Program-made: the position numbers and the translations under genes
Part shown: piece after piece, positions 24,665 to 33,572 of the stretch
Position numbering within the stretch: position 1 is the first letter of the stretch
Layout: each line of letters starts with the position of its first letter
DNA from: Streptomyces prunicolor NBRC 13075
GTDB lineage: Bacteria; Actinomycetota; Actinomycetes; Streptomycetales; Streptomycetaceae
Length of the DNA: 45,469 bases
Assembly (NCBI RefSeq): GCF_000367365.1
Contig: NZ_BARF01000126.1
Coordinates: 1-45,469, forward strand
Direction: 5' to 3'
Notes under the pieces: model-generated
Databases searched by the model: none
What the model saw: only the letters and a program-made list of their open reading frames with translations
What the model was told of the DNA's origin: nothing

Positions 24665-25513
24665 TCAAGTGCTGGGCAGGGACATGTCCTGGAGGCCAAT
24701 CACCCGGAGCAGCTGGAGCCGTTCGTGCGACTCCGTGCCGGGGCGGGCCGTGTGGATGATCAGGAGGTGGTGGGCGTCCTGGTTGAGGAGGATCTCGCAG
24801 TCCAGCTCCAGGAGACCCACCAGGGGGTGGCGGAAGCGCTTCGTTGACTGACGCCGTACCGCCACCTCGTGTTCCTCCCACAGTCGCGCGAACTCCTCGC
24901 TGGACGACCGGAGTTCGGCCACCAGCGCGGCCGGCTCGGGGTCGTCGGGGCGGGCCGCGGCCACCGCGCGCAGGTTCGCGACGTGGGAGCGCGCGTGGTC
25001 CGGGATGTCCTCCGGGGGAAACATCTCCCGTGCCGTCGGGTTCAGGAAGAAACGGCGGAGCAGGTTGCGGTCCTGGGGTGGGCGGGCGAACACGTCACCC
25101 GTCAGCGCCCGTGACATCGCGTTCTGCGCGATCATCTCGCCGCAGTCGCTCGACACGTGCGCCGGGGTGTCGTGCAGGCGGTCCAGGACCAGGAGGAGGC
25201 CCGGCCGTAGGTGCGTGGATGTAGCGCCCCGGCGCGGCGGCTCCTCGCCGGTCAGGTGGAACAGGTGGTCGCGCTCGTCTTCCGTGAGCCGTAGCGCCCG
25301 CGCCAGTGCCGTCAGCATCTGGCGGGACGGGTGCGGGCCGCGGGCCTGTTCCAGGCGTGTGTAGTAGTCCACGGACATGCCGGTCAGCTGGGCCACCTCC
25401 TCGCGGCGCAGCCCTGGCGTACGGCGCCGGGCGCCGGCCGTGAGGCCCACGTCGGCGGGGTCCAGGCGGGCCCGGCCGCGGCGCAGGAAGTCGGCGAGTT
25501 CGGCTCGGTTCAC
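24665..25513 (-). CDS. XRE family regulator with MmyB-like ligand-binding domain
   Basis: 282 residues from GTG 25513 (GGAAG just upstream). The helix-turn-helix (about 5-75) has R-R-T-P-G-L-R-R-E-E-V-A-Q-L-T-G-M and Y-Y-T-R-L-E-Q-A-R-G; the MmyB-like domain (about 95-275) has R-H-P-L-V-G-L-L-E-L-D and L-I-I-H-T-A-R-P-G. Divergent from the NAD-dependent epimerase at 25644, which it probably controls. Same family as the regulators at 17210 and 41643, but the three are clearly different in sequence. Confidence 0.9.
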   Translation of the reverse strand: MNRAELADFLRRGRARLDPADVGLTAGARRRTPGLRREEVAQLTGMSVDYYTRLEQARGPHPSRQMLTALARALRLTEDERDHLFHLTGEEPPRRGATSTHLRPGLLLVLDRLHDTPAHVSSDCGEMIAQNAMSRALTGDVFARPPQDRNLLRRFFLNPTAREMFPPEDIPDHARSHVANLRAVAAARPDDPEPAALVAELRSSSEEFARLWEEHEVAVRRQSTKRFRHPLVGLLELDCEILLNQDAHHLLIIHTARPGTESHERLQLLRVIGLQDMSLPST

Positions 25514-25543
25514 GCTTCCAGGGTGCGGCAGTCCGCCCGGCTT

Positions 25544-25568
25544 ATCCAGGGACTGCTGATCCCCTGAT
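25544..25568. promoter_or_regulatory. Imperfect inverted repeat in the XRE/epimerase promoter region
   Basis: ATCCAGGGA (25544-25552) and TCCCCTGAT (25560-25568) pair at 7 of 9 positions across 7 bases. It is a candidate operator for the neighbouring XRE regulator. Confidence 0.35.
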
Positions 25569-25643
25569 CGGAAGGTCTCTCCCGGTGCCGACCCGCCCGT
25601 CCGAAGCTGGTCGGGACAGGACGGGACACGACGAGAGGAGCAC

Positions 25644-26501
25644 ATGATGCTGACACTGGTGACAGGCTCGACGGGACAGGTCGGACGTCGCTTCGTACCG
25701 AGGCTGCTGGCGCAGGCCCGGCCGGGGGAGCGGGTGCGCGTGCTGGTGCGGGACGAGGCCCGCGGCGAGCGATTCGCGGAGCTGGGTGCGGAGGTCGTCC
25801 TCGGCGATCTGCGGGACGAGGACGCCCTCGGCAAGGCGGTCTCCGGCGTCGACGCCGTCGTGAACGTCGCCGCGTCCTTCCGCGGCGTACCGGACGAGGA
25901 GGCCTGGGCCGTCAACCACGCGGCGGCGGTCGCCCTGGGACAGGCGGCACTCGCCTCCGGCGTGCGGCGCTTCGTGCAGGTCAGCACGGGGCTCGTGTAC
26001 GGCACCGGGCGGGGTCGCCCCATGACCGAGGAGGACGAGAGCCGCCCCGGCGGCGAGATGTGGGGTGCCTACCCCGACGCGAAGGCCACGGCCGAACGGG
26101 AGTTGCTCGCCCTGGACGGCATGGACGTCCGCGTCGCCCGACTCCCCTTCGTCTACGGCGAGGGTGACCCCCACCTCGCCAACTCCCTGCGCTGGGCCGC
26201 CCATTGGGCCTCGAACCAGCGCCTGCACATGGGCCACCACGCGGACGTCGCCCAGGGCCTCCTCCGCATCCTGCACGCCCCGGGAATCGCCGGCCGGATC
26301 TACAACATCGCCGACGACGCCCCGGTCACCGCGGTCGAACTCCATCTGCTCAACGGCGTCGAGATCCCCGCCGAACTCCACGAACGCACCGACCCCGACC
26401 CGTGGTTGGGCATCATGTCCACCGAACGGATCCGCCGCGAGCTGGGCTACCGCCCGCTGTTCCCGACGGCGTGGTCGGCACGGGACGCGGGCGTGCTCTG
26501 A
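25644..26501 (+). CDS. NAD-dependent epimerase/dehydratase family protein
   Basis: 285 residues, extended short-chain dehydrogenase fold. The N-terminal T-G-S-T-G-Q-V-G-R is the dinucleotide motif (GxxGxxG). V-N-V-A-A-S-F, S-T-G-L-V-Y-G and the Y-P-D-A-K segment (YxxxK, about 140-145) complete the active site. Two adjacent ATGs (25644, 25647) follow AGAGGAG; the second has the better spacing. Divergent from an XRE regulator. The substrate is unknown; such enzymes reduce or epimerise nucleotide sugars or small carbonyl compounds. Confidence 0.88.
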   Translation: MMLTLVTGSTGQVGRRFVPRLLAQARPGERVRVLVRDEARGERFAELGAEVVLGDLRDEDALGKAVSGVDAVVNVAASFRGVPDEEAWAVNHAAAVALGQAALASGVRRFVQVSTGLVYGTGRGRPMTEEDESRPGGEMWGAYPDAKATAERELLALDGMDVRVARLPFVYGEGDPHLANSLRWAAHWASNQRLHMGHHADVAQGLLRILHAPGIAGRIYNIADDAPVTAVELHLLNGVEIPAELHERTDPDPWLGIMSTERIRRELGYRPLFPTAWSARDAGVL

Positions 26502-26519
26502 CCCTGCCCCCGCACCTGT

Positions 26520-27815
26520 TCAGTCCACCCCCCGAATCCGCCGGACCAGCAACGCCCCCACCATCCCGATCACCGCGGCCACCAGATACAGCACCCGGTA
26601 CCCGCCCAGATACGTCACGATCGGCGCGGCGAGGGCGGGCGCCGCGACCTGCGGCAACGCGTTCGCCACGTTGATCACGCCGAGGTCCTTGCCGCGGTCC
26701 AGGGCCTTCGGGAGTACGTCCGTCATCAGGGCGAAGTCCACCGACGTGAAGACGCCGAAGCCGATGCCCAGGACCGCCGCCGCGACGACCGCGCCGGGCC
26801 AGGTCTGCCAGCCCGCGAGGACCGCCGTCGCCACCGCCATCAGCACGCCGGACCAGATCACGAACGGCTTGCGGCGGCCGACCCGGTCCGACCACACCCC
26901 ACCCACCACCACTGTGGCCAGCAGCGTCAGGCCGTTCACCGCCGTGAGGATCAGTACGCCCTGGTCGGGGTCGTGGTAGTGGAGGCGGTCCCGCAGGTAA
27001 TACAACAGATACAGCAACACCAGCGCGTTGCTCAGGTTGATCAGGAAGCGGGTCAGCCACGCCCAGCCCAGGTCGGGATAGCGGCGCGGGCTCAGCCAGA
27101 AGCCCCGCACGAAGCCCGGCCAGGACCACACCGGCCGTGCTGTGGGCGGGAGTTGGAGATCCTTGTAACGGAGTACGTACGGCAGCACGCCCACCGCCGT
27201 GAACACCGCGCACGCCACGTAACCCGCCCCGATGCCCCCGGCCGCCGTCGCCAGACCCGTACCGCCGACCACGCCCAGGATCTGCGCGGCGCCCAACCAG
27301 CCGCCCACAGAGCCCCGTTGGAGCCGCGGCACCCGGTCCGGCACCGCCGCCGTGACCGCCGCGAAGGCCGCGTTCAGGGTGAGTTGGACCAGGCACCAGC
27401 CGGCCGCCATCGTCCACACCCCGCCCGCACCCGCGAGCAGCAGCAACGACAGCGCCCCGCCCGCGGCCCCGCCCACGATCCACGGCGTACGGCGCCCCCA
27501 CCGCGCCGACGTACGGTCCGACAGCGCGCCGAAGAGCGGATTGGCGACCAGCGACACCAGCGCGCCCGCGCCCGTCACCCACGCCAGCATCGACTCCTTG
27601 GACATGCCCGTGCCGGGTGCGAAGTCTTTGGCCTGCGAGGCCAGCAGGATCTGCAGGGGGCCGTACCAGCCCACCCAGATCGCCCCGTTGGCGAGCGAGA
27701 GCGCGGACGTCCAGCCCCGGCCCACGCGTTCGACGGGTTCGGCCAGGGCGAGCGCCGAAGTGGCCGTGGCGGGAGCCGGGTTGCCGTCGTCCACCGAACT
27801 CCCCGTCGTCGTCAT
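26520..27815 (-). CDS. MFS transporter, probably for a glycoside or sugar
   Basis: 431 residues with about 12 hydrophobic segments. G-A-L-S-D-R-T-S-A-R-W-G-R-R-T-P and G-G-V-W-S-D-R-V-G-R-R-K-P are the A-type loops in the two halves, and the arrangement resembles sugar-cation symporter-like facilitators. ATG 27815 overlaps the stop of the beta-glucosidase gene (ATGA), so transport and hydrolysis are coupled. The overlap suggests import of a beta-glycoside, or export of a product. Confidence 0.85.
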   Translation of the reverse strand: MTTTGSSVDDGNPAPATATSALALAEPVERVGRGWTSALSLANGAIWVGWYGPLQILLASQAKDFAPGTGMSKESMLAWVTGAGALVSLVANPLFGALSDRTSARWGRRTPWIVGGAAGGALSLLLLAGAGGVWTMAAGWCLVQLTLNAAFAAVTAAVPDRVPRLQRGSVGGWLGAAQILGVVGGTGLATAAGGIGAGYVACAVFTAVGVLPYVLRYKDLQLPPTARPVWSWPGFVRGFWLSPRRYPDLGWAWLTRFLINLSNALVLLYLLYYLRDRLHYHDPDQGVLILTAVNGLTLLATVVVGGVWSDRVGRRKPFVIWSGVLMAVATAVLAGWQTWPGAVVAAAVLGIGFGVFTSVDFALMTDVLPKALDRGKDLGVINVANALPQVAAPALAAPIVTYLGGYRVLYLVAAVIGMVGALLVRRIRGVD

Positions 27816-29125
27816 CTCTGCGCCCGCAGCATGCCCTGGAACCAGCCGTACGACGCCTTCGGAGTGCGCGCCTGTGTCTCGTAGTCCACGTGTACGAGGC
27901 CGAAGCGGCGCTCGTAGCCCTCCGCCCACTCGAAGTTGTCCAGCAGCGACCACACGAAGTACCCGCGTACGTCCACGCCCGCCTCCAACGCCCCGTGCAG
28001 CGCCCGGACATGGCCGTCGAGGTAGGCGATCCGGTCCTGGTCGTCGACGCCGTCGTAGGAGCAGCCGTTCTCGGTGATGACGACGGGCGGGAGGCGGTCG
28101 CCGTAGCGGTCGTGGAAGGTGGTGAGGAGTTCGGTGAGGCCCTCGGGGACCACGGGCCAGCCGAAGTCCGTCACCGGGACGTGCTCGATCTCCCTTACGG
28201 AGAAGGGGAGTTCGGCGGGGAGGGTCAGGCCGCCGAACTCGATCTCCGCGCCCTGGGGTGCCCCGACCCTGCTCGGCGCGTAGTAGTTGATGCCGTACCA
28301 GTCGATCGGCTCGGCGATCACCTTCAGGTCCGACTCGACGTCGCCCGGCATCAACTCGCCCAGCCCGGACGGGTATTCACCGAACAGGAGAGGGTCGGCG
28401 AACAGGCGGTTCAGGAGCAGGTCGTAGAAGTTCGCCGCCTCTATGTCCTCCGGCTCCTGCGAGGCCGGCCAGGTCGGGCCGTGCGAGTTGGCGATCCCGA
28501 TGTCGGTGGCACCGGCGGCGCGCAGGGCCCGTACCGCCAACCCGTGGGCGAGCAACTGGTGGTGGGCGACCGGCAGCGCGTCGAACAACAGCGTCCTGCC
28601 GGGGGCGTGGGCGCCCAGCGCGTGGCCCAACAGAGTATGTTCCGCGGGCTCGTTGAGGGTGATCCACTTCTTCACCCGGTCGCCGAGGCGGTCGGCGACC
28701 AGCGACACGTACTCGGCGAAGTGTGATGCCGTGTCCCTGTTCAACCAGTCCTGCGTGACCGGGAGATCCCAGTGGAACAGGGTCGGGACCGGACGTACGC
28801 CCGCCTCGCCCAGTTCGTCGACGAGGCGGTCGTAGAAGTCGAGGCCGCCGGGAGAGTTCACCCGCGGCCAGGAGATCGAGAAGCGGTACGCGTCCACGCC
28901 CAGGTCGGCCAGGAGGGCCACGTCCTCGCGGTGGCGGTGGTAGTGGTCGCAGGCCACCGCCGCCGTCGAGCCGTCCTTGATCCGGCCCGGCTCGGCCTCG
29001 AACCGGTCCCATACGGACGGTTCGCGCTCGTCCGCCGCGCCCTCGATCTGGTGGGCCGAAGTCGAGACGCCCCAGAGGAAATCGGCCGGGAACCGAGGTA
29101 TCGGATTGCCTGCATCAGTCGCCAT
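27812..29125 (-). CDS. GH1 beta-glucosidase
   Basis: 437 residues, family 1 glycoside hydrolase, no signal peptide, so cytoplasmic. N-terminal F-P-A-D-F-L-W-G-V-S-T-S-A-H-Q-I-E-G, acid/base E159 in T-L-N-E-P, nucleophile E352 in I-T-E-N-G, and the W-S-L-L-D-N-F-E-W aglycone/glycone motif near the C-terminus are all intact. The start chosen is ATG 29125; ATG 29137 is also in frame, neither with a strong ribosome site. Cellobiose or other beta-glucosides are likely substrates. No CebR-type operator (TGGGAGCGCTCCCA) is visible upstream. Confidence 0.92.
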   Translation of the reverse strand: MATDAGNPIPRFPADFLWGVSTSAHQIEGAADEREPSVWDRFEAEPGRIKDGSTAAVACDHYHRHREDVALLADLGVDAYRFSISWPRVNSPGGLDFYDRLVDELGEAGVRPVPTLFHWDLPVTQDWLNRDTASHFAEYVSLVADRLGDRVKKWITLNEPAEHTLLGHALGAHAPGRTLLFDALPVAHHQLLAHGLAVRALRAAGATDIGIANSHGPTWPASQEPEDIEAANFYDLLLNRLFADPLLFGEYPSGLGELMPGDVESDLKVIAEPIDWYGINYYAPSRVGAPQGAEIEFGGLTLPAELPFSVREIEHVPVTDFGWPVVPEGLTELLTTFHDRYGDRLPPVVITENGCSYDGVDDQDRIAYLDGHVRALHGALEAGVDVRGYFVWSLLDNFEWAEGYERRFGLVHVDYETQARTPKASYGWFQGMLRAQR

Positions 29126-29162
29126 GCGCCGGATCATGGGTACCGGCGGTAACGGGTGTCAA

Positions 29163-29196
29163 CGGGCGGGCGTGAACAAGCAGTTACGCCCGCCCG
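29163..29196 (-). terminator. Hairpin between the inhibitor gene and the glucosidase gene
   Basis: CGGGCGGGCGT (29163-29173) pairs perfectly with ACGCCCGCCCG (29186-29196), with an inner AAC/GTT pair. It lies 11 bases past the stop of the leftward emfourin-like gene and probably ends the protease-inhibitor transcript. Confidence 0.6.
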
Positions 29197-29207
29197 AGGA
29201 CATCAGT

Positions 29208-29474
29208 TCACGCGCCTTCCTTCAACACCCTTGAGATCAGCTCCCGTTGATCGTCGGTGAGCCGGGGGTCGGCCGTGTGCACCGTTTTTCCGTCCACCGT
29301 GATCTCGTAGTGGAAGCCGTCCGGGACCCCCGTCGAGGGAGCGCTGTGGCCGGCGGCGACCGCCCGTTCGGCGAGCGCGTGCCACTCATGGGCGTCGGGC
29401 CGCGTCGAGGTGTCGACCTCGCCGCGGCGCTGGATACCGCCGAAACCGCCCGTGCGCCGTACCTGAATACGCAT
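29208..29474 (-). CDS. Emfourin-like protealysin inhibitor
   Basis: 88 residues. Basic N-terminus M-R-I-Q-V-R-R-T-G-G-F-G-G, then G-F-H-Y-E-I-T-V-D-G-K-T and D-P-R-L-T-D-D-Q-R-E-L-I-S-R-V-L, the pattern I associate with emfourin, a cytoplasmic inhibitor of protealysin-like M4 proteases first found beside the Serratia protealysin gene. It follows the M4 protease gene on the same strand with 62 bp between. It would bind and silence the protease inside the cell. Confidence 0.8.
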   Translation of the reverse strand: MRIQVRRTGGFGGIQRRGEVDTSTRPDAHEWHALAERAVAAGHSAPSTGVPDGFHYEITVDGKTVHTADPRLTDDQRELISRVLKEGA

Positions 29475-29536
29475 GGGTCCTGTCTAGTACGGATGCGGAT
29501 CCGGCGCGACTGCCGCCGACACCGCGACCGTCGCGA

Positions 29537-30604
29537 CTACGAGGTCGGCACCCCGACCTGTTCCCATGCCTTCGACACGGCCTGCAACTCCTCGCCGCCG
29601 TCCCCGAACCGGGTCTTCGCGGCGGCCACCGTGAGCGTCGCGAAGTCCGTGAACAGGGCGTCCTTCTTCAGCTCGCCGCCGGTCAGGACGTCGTACCAGA
29701 TCTGTCCCGCCTTCTCCCACGCGTGCCCGCCGAGGGCGTCGGCGACCAGGTAGAAGGCGTGGTTGGGGATGCCGGAGTTGATGTGCACGCCGCCGTTGTC
29801 GCTGCCGGTCTTGACGAAGTCGTCCATCGTCGCGGGCTGCGGGTCCTTGCCGAGGGCGTCGTCGTCGTAGGCCGTGCCCGGGGCCTTCATCGAGCGCAGG
29901 GCGACGCCCGAGACGCGCGGGGCGAGCAGGCCCGCGCCGATCAGCCAGTCGGCCTCGGTGGCGGTCTGGCCGAGCGTGTACTGCTTGATGAGCGAGCCGA
30001 AGACGTCGGAGATGGACTCGTTCAGGGCGCCGGACTGGCCGAAGTAGGTCAGGTTCGCGGTGTACTGCGTGACGCCGTGGGTGAGTTCGTGGCCGATGAC
30101 GTCGACCGGGATGGTGAAGTCGAGGAACAGCTCGCCGTCGCCGTCGCCGAACACCATCTGCTCGCCGTTCCAGAACGCGTTGTCGTACTTCACGTCGTAG
30201 TGGACGGACGCGTTGAGCGGCAGGCCCTCGCCGTCGATGGAGTGCCGGTTGAAGGCGTTGAGGTACAGCTCGAAGGTGGCACCGAGACCGGCGAAGGCGC
30301 GGTTGACGGTGGCGTCCTTGCCGGGGTCGGAGCCTTCGGCGCGCACCTTCTTCCCCGGCAGCTCCTGCTTGTGCTTCGCGTCGTAGATCGTGCGCTGAGG
30401 CTTGTCGGACACGACCGGCGCGGTGAGGGTCGGGGCGCCGATGACCGTGGTCAGCCGGCGGTGGGTGCGCTCGTAGGCGTCGCGCTCCAGGGTCTCGCGG
30501 GCGGGACCGGCGAGCGCGGGGTCCTCGTGCTGGGCGAGCCGGTCGAGGACATGCGGCGGGACGATCGTGCAGAAGACGGGCTCGAAGCCCCCGTGAGTCG
30601 TCAT
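29537..30604 (-). CDS. Protealysin-like M4 metallopeptidase
   Basis: 355 residues. Zinc site H172-E-L-T-H176 with third ligand E196 in A-L-N-E-S-I-S-D, and catalytic H274 in G-V-H-I-N-S-G-I-P-N-H-A-F-Y. It has no signal peptide but the short protealysin-type propeptide with C-T-I-V-P-P-H-V-L (12-20), unlike thermolysins with long secreted propeptides. ATG 30604 is chosen; the open frame extends to 30682 without support. Paired with an emfourin-like inhibitor. These proteases may act inside the cell or be exported by an unconventional route. Confidence 0.92.
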   Translation of the reverse strand: MTTHGGFEPVFCTIVPPHVLDRLAQHEDPALAGPARETLERDAYERTHRRLTTVIGAPTLTAPVVSDKPQRTIYDAKHKQELPGKKVRAEGSDPGKDATVNRAFAGLGATFELYLNAFNRHSIDGEGLPLNASVHYDVKYDNAFWNGEQMVFGDGDGELFLDFTIPVDVIGHELTHGVTQYTANLTYFGQSGALNESISDVFGSLIKQYTLGQTATEADWLIGAGLLAPRVSGVALRSMKAPGTAYDDDALGKDPQPATMDDFVKTGSDNGGVHINSGIPNHAFYLVADALGGHAWEKAGQIWYDVLTGGELKKDALFTDFATLTVAAAKTRFGDGGEELQAVSKAWEQVGVPTS

Positions 30605-30777
30605 GCCCGGCACCCTGGCACCGAGTGACGCAGATGTCACTACCGGCAACCATGATTGGTGGAAAACGCGGACATTCATCACAGTCTCGTAGCGGAGAGT
30701 GGTATACGACGGCGAATATCCCGCATAGTGATACGGCCCCCCGCACCGCGCACGACTCGGCTAGTCTGCTGAACATC

Positions 30778-30825
30778 ATGCGTATCGGGCTGCTTCTCCT
30801 TAGCTGCCGCGGCGAGGGCCTGTAG
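30778..30825 (+). CDS. leuA leader peptide
   Basis: 15 codons: M-R-I-G-L-L-L-L-S-C-R-G-E-G-L, stop TAG. Four consecutive leucine codons (CTG CTT CTC CTT, 30790-30801) make it a sensor of charged leucyl-tRNA. The ATG lies about 10 bases after a TAGTCT -10-like box, so the mRNA may be leaderless or nearly so. It lies 82 bp before leuA. Confidence 0.85.
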   Translation: MRIGLLLLSCRGEGL

Positions 30826-30830
30826 TCGTA

Positions 30831-30885
30831 GGCCGACCCCCTCCCCGCGGAGTCTGGCGTTGCGCCGTCGGCCGTCCTTCAGGAC
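30831..30885 (+). promoter_or_regulatory. leuA attenuator region
   Basis: GGCCGAC (30831-30837) pairs with GTCGGCC (30867-30873), enclosing GGCG-TTG-CGCC (30856-30866); a second hairpin GTCC/GGAC (30874-30885) follows. Placed between leader peptide and leuA, these can form alternative structures depending on where the ribosome stalls on the Leu codons. Confidence 0.6.
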
Positions 30886-30906
30886 ACCACGAGGAGCCCC
30901 CGCATC

Positions 30907-32640
30907 ATGGCAAGCAGCCGCGTCAATCGCCAGCAGCCCAGTTCCATGCCGATCCACAAGTACGGCCAGTACGAGCAGGTCGACATCCCCGACCGCACCT
31001 GGCCCTCGCAGCGGATCACCGTAGCCCCCCGCTGGCTCTCCACGGACCTGCGCGACGGCAACCAGGCCCTGATCGACCCCATGTCACCGGCGCGCAAGCG
31101 CGCGATGTTCGACCTGCTGGTCAAGATGGGCTACAAGGAGATCGAGGTCGGCTTCCCGGCCTCCGGCCAGACCGACTTCGACTTCGTGCGCTCGATCATC
31201 GAAGAAGAGGGCGCGATCCCGGACGACGTCACGATCTCCGTGCTGACGCAGGCCCGCGAGGACCTGATCGAGCGGACCGTGGAGTCCCTGAAGGGCGCCA
31301 AGCGCGCGACCCTGCACCTCTACAACGCGACCGCCCCCGTCTTCCGCCGCGTGGTCTTCCGCGGCTCCAAGGACGACATCAAGCAGATCGCCGTCGACGG
31401 CACCCGCCTGGTGATGGAGTACGCCGAGAAACTGCTGGGCCCCGAGACCGAGTTCGGGTACCAGTACTCGCCGGAGATCTTCACGGACACCGAGCTGGAC
31501 TTCGCGCTGGAGGTCTGCGAGGCGGTCATGGACGTCTGGCAGCCCGGCCCGGACCGCGAGATCATCCTCAACCTGCCTGCCACCGTTGAGCGTTCGACCC
31601 CCTCGACCCACGCCGACCGCTTCGAGTGGATGGGCCGCCACCTGTCCCGCCGCGAGCACGTCGTGCTGTCGATCCACCCGCACAACGACCGCGGTACGGC
31701 CGTCGCCGCCGCCGAACTGGCGCTGATGGCCGGCGCCGACCGCGTCGAGGGCTGCCTGTTCGGACAGGGCGAGCGCACCGGCAACGTCGACCTGGTCACC
31801 CTGGGCATGAACCTGTTCTCGCAGGGCGTCGACCCGCAGATCGACTTCTCGAACATCGACGAGATCCGTCGTACGTGGGAGTACTGCAACCAGATGGAGG
31901 TCCACCCGCGCCACCCGTACGTGGGCGACCTGGTCTACACGTCCTTCTCCGGCTCCCACCAGGACGCCATCAAGAAGGGCTTCGACGCCATGGAGGCCGA
32001 CGCCGCCGCGAAGGGCGTCACCGTCGACGACATCGAGTGGGCCGTCCCGTACCTGCCGATCGACCCGAAGGACGTGGGCCGGTCCTACGAGGCCGTCATC
32101 CGGGTCAACTCGCAGTCGGGCAAGGGCGGAATCGCGTACGTCCTGAAGAACGACCACAAGCTGGACCTGCCGCGCCGGATGCAGATCGAGTTCTCCAAGC
32201 TCATTCAGGCCAAGACGGACGCCGAGGGCGGCGAGGTCACCCCGAAGGACATCTGGGCGACCTTCGAGGACGAGTACCTGCCGAACCCGGACAACGCCTG
32301 GGGCCGTATCCAGGTGAAGAACGGCCAGTCGACCACCGACACCGACGGCGTGGACACGCTCAAGGTGGAGGCGAGCGTCGACGGCGTCGACACCGTCCTG
32401 ACGGGCTCCGGCAACGGCCCGATCTCCGCGTTCTTCGACGCCCTGGGGTCCGTCGGGATCGACGTACGGCTCCTGGACTACCAGGAGCACACGATGAGCG
32501 AGGGAGCCTCCTCGCAGGCCGCGTCGTACATCGAATGCGCGATCGACGACAAGATCCTGTGGGGAATCGGCATTGACGCGAATACGACACGTGCGTCCCT
32601 GAAGGCGGTCGTCTCCGCCGTCAACCGCGCTACCCGCTGA
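30907..32640 (+). CDS. leuA: 2-isopropylmalate synthase
   Basis: 577 residues, the usual length of actinobacterial LeuA. It condenses acetyl-CoA with 2-oxoisovalerate in the first committed step of leucine synthesis. The catalytic barrel has S-T-D-L-R-D-G-N-Q-A-L near the start, the I-H-P-H-N-D-R-G metal motif (about 257-264), and E-G-C-L-F-G-Q-G-E-R-T-G-N-V-D. The C-terminal LeuA dimer/regulatory domain (about 440-577, G-N-G-P-I-S-A) gives leucine feedback. Regulated by the leader at 30778-30885. Confidence 0.97.
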   Translation: MASSRVNRQQPSSMPIHKYGQYEQVDIPDRTWPSQRITVAPRWLSTDLRDGNQALIDPMSPARKRAMFDLLVKMGYKEIEVGFPASGQTDFDFVRSIIEEEGAIPDDVTISVLTQAREDLIERTVESLKGAKRATLHLYNATAPVFRRVVFRGSKDDIKQIAVDGTRLVMEYAEKLLGPETEFGYQYSPEIFTDTELDFALEVCEAVMDVWQPGPDREIILNLPATVERSTPSTHADRFEWMGRHLSRREHVVLSIHPHNDRGTAVAAAELALMAGADRVEGCLFGQGERTGNVDLVTLGMNLFSQGVDPQIDFSNIDEIRRTWEYCNQMEVHPRHPYVGDLVYTSFSGSHQDAIKKGFDAMEADAAAKGVTVDDIEWAVPYLPIDPKDVGRSYEAVIRVNSQSGKGGIAYVLKNDHKLDLPRRMQIEFSKLIQAKTDAEGGEVTPKDIWATFEDEYLPNPDNAWGRIQVKNGQSTTDTDGVDTLKVEASVDGVDTVLTGSGNGPISAFFDALGSVGIDVRLLDYQEHTMSEGASSQAASYIECAIDDKILWGIGIDANTTRASLKAVVSAVNRATR

Positions 32641-32673
32641 ACCATCCTGACCGGCGGTTTACTCGTCGCAGAA

Positions 32674-32708
32674 GGGCCCCGTACGCCGGTCTCCGGCGGG
32701 CGGGGCCC
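32674..32708 (+). terminator. Terminator of leuA
   Basis: GGGCCCCG (32674-32681) pairs with CGGGGCCC (32701-32708), enclosing CGCCGG-TCT-CCGGCG (32684-32698). It lies 34 bases past the leuA stop and is followed by CGTCGTTT. Confidence 0.8.
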
Positions 32709-32836
32709 CGTCGTTTCCCGGCCATTCCGTGTGCAGGTCACGGAGAGGTCTCGTCCTGGGTACTGACTCCGGCTCGACAATGTGGCTAACATCACGCCAG
32801 CGCGGCGATGTTGCCGCGGCGTTACGGAGGTGCGAC

Positions 32837-33541
32837 GTGCTGCCTGAACGGGGACGAGACGGCCGAGTGGTCCATGAGGGCCGTGCGGCGCGCGTGCTGG
32901 GCATCCGTACCGCGTGGACCAGCGTCGGAGACGGCGAGTTCTTCTGCCCCGGATGCGGGGGCGACCGCAACTACCAGCGACTCACCGGGCGCCGCCGCTT
33001 CACCTTCCTCGGCATGCCGGTACTGCCGCGCGGTGACACCGGCCCCGTCGTCGAGTGCGCCGCCTGCCAGGGCCACTACGGCACCGACGTCCTCGACCAC
33101 CCCACCACGAGCCGCTTCTCCGCGATGCTCCGCGACGCCGTGCACACGGTCGCCCTCGCGGTCCTCGCGGCGGGCGGCAGCTGCGCCCGTACGTCCCTGG
33201 AGGCCGCCGCGGGCACCGTACGGGCCGCCGGCTTCCAGGAGTGCACGGAGGAACAACTGGGCGCCCTCGTCGAGGCCCTGGCCGCCGACACCGGCCGTAT
33301 CTTCGGCGAACCGAGCGGTGCGGGCCTCGCCATAGAGCTGCACGAGGCCCTCGACCCGCTCGCCCCGCATCTCGCCCCGGCCGGCCGCGAATCGATCCTG
33401 CTGCAGGGCGCCCGCATCGCCCTCGCCGACGGCCCGTACACACCGGCGGAACGCGACGCCCTCGCGACGGTGGGCGCGGCCCTGACCATCTGCGCGGACG
33501 ACGTGACCCGACTGTTGGCGGCGGCGCGGACGCCGTCGTAA
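32837..33541 (+). CDS. Zinc-ribbon protein with TerB-like C-terminal domain
   Basis: 234 residues from GTG 32837 (GGAGG 6 bases upstream); the frame is open to 32729, but nothing supports that extension. The N-terminal zinc ribbon has F-F-C-P-G-C and, 35 residues later, E-C-A-A-C. The rest, mostly helical, resembles a TerB domain (tellurite-resistance-type fold) with the I-A-L-A-D-G-P-Y-T-P-A-E-R signature. Family members are cytoplasmic or membrane-associated and poorly understood. It follows leuA after a terminator and so has its own promoter. Confidence 0.75.
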   Translation: MLPERGRDGRVVHEGRAARVLGIRTAWTSVGDGEFFCPGCGGDRNYQRLTGRRRFTFLGMPVLPRGDTGPVVECAACQGHYGTDVLDHPTTSRFSAMLRDAVHTVALAVLAAGGSCARTSLEAAAGTVRAAGFQECTEEQLGALVEALAADTGRIFGEPSGAGLAIELHEALDPLAPHLAPAGRESILLQGARIALADGPYTPAERDALATVGAALTICADDVTRLLAAARTPS

Positions 33542-33556
33542 CCCCGACCCGCCCGC

Positions 33557-33572
33557 TACTCCCCAGGGAGTA
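33557..33572 (+). terminator. Weak hairpin after the TerB-like gene
   Basis: TACTCCC-CA-GGGAGTA (33557-33572), 16 bases past the stop, followed by ATACGG. It may end that transcript. The rest of 33573-33723 shows no gene. Confidence 0.35.
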
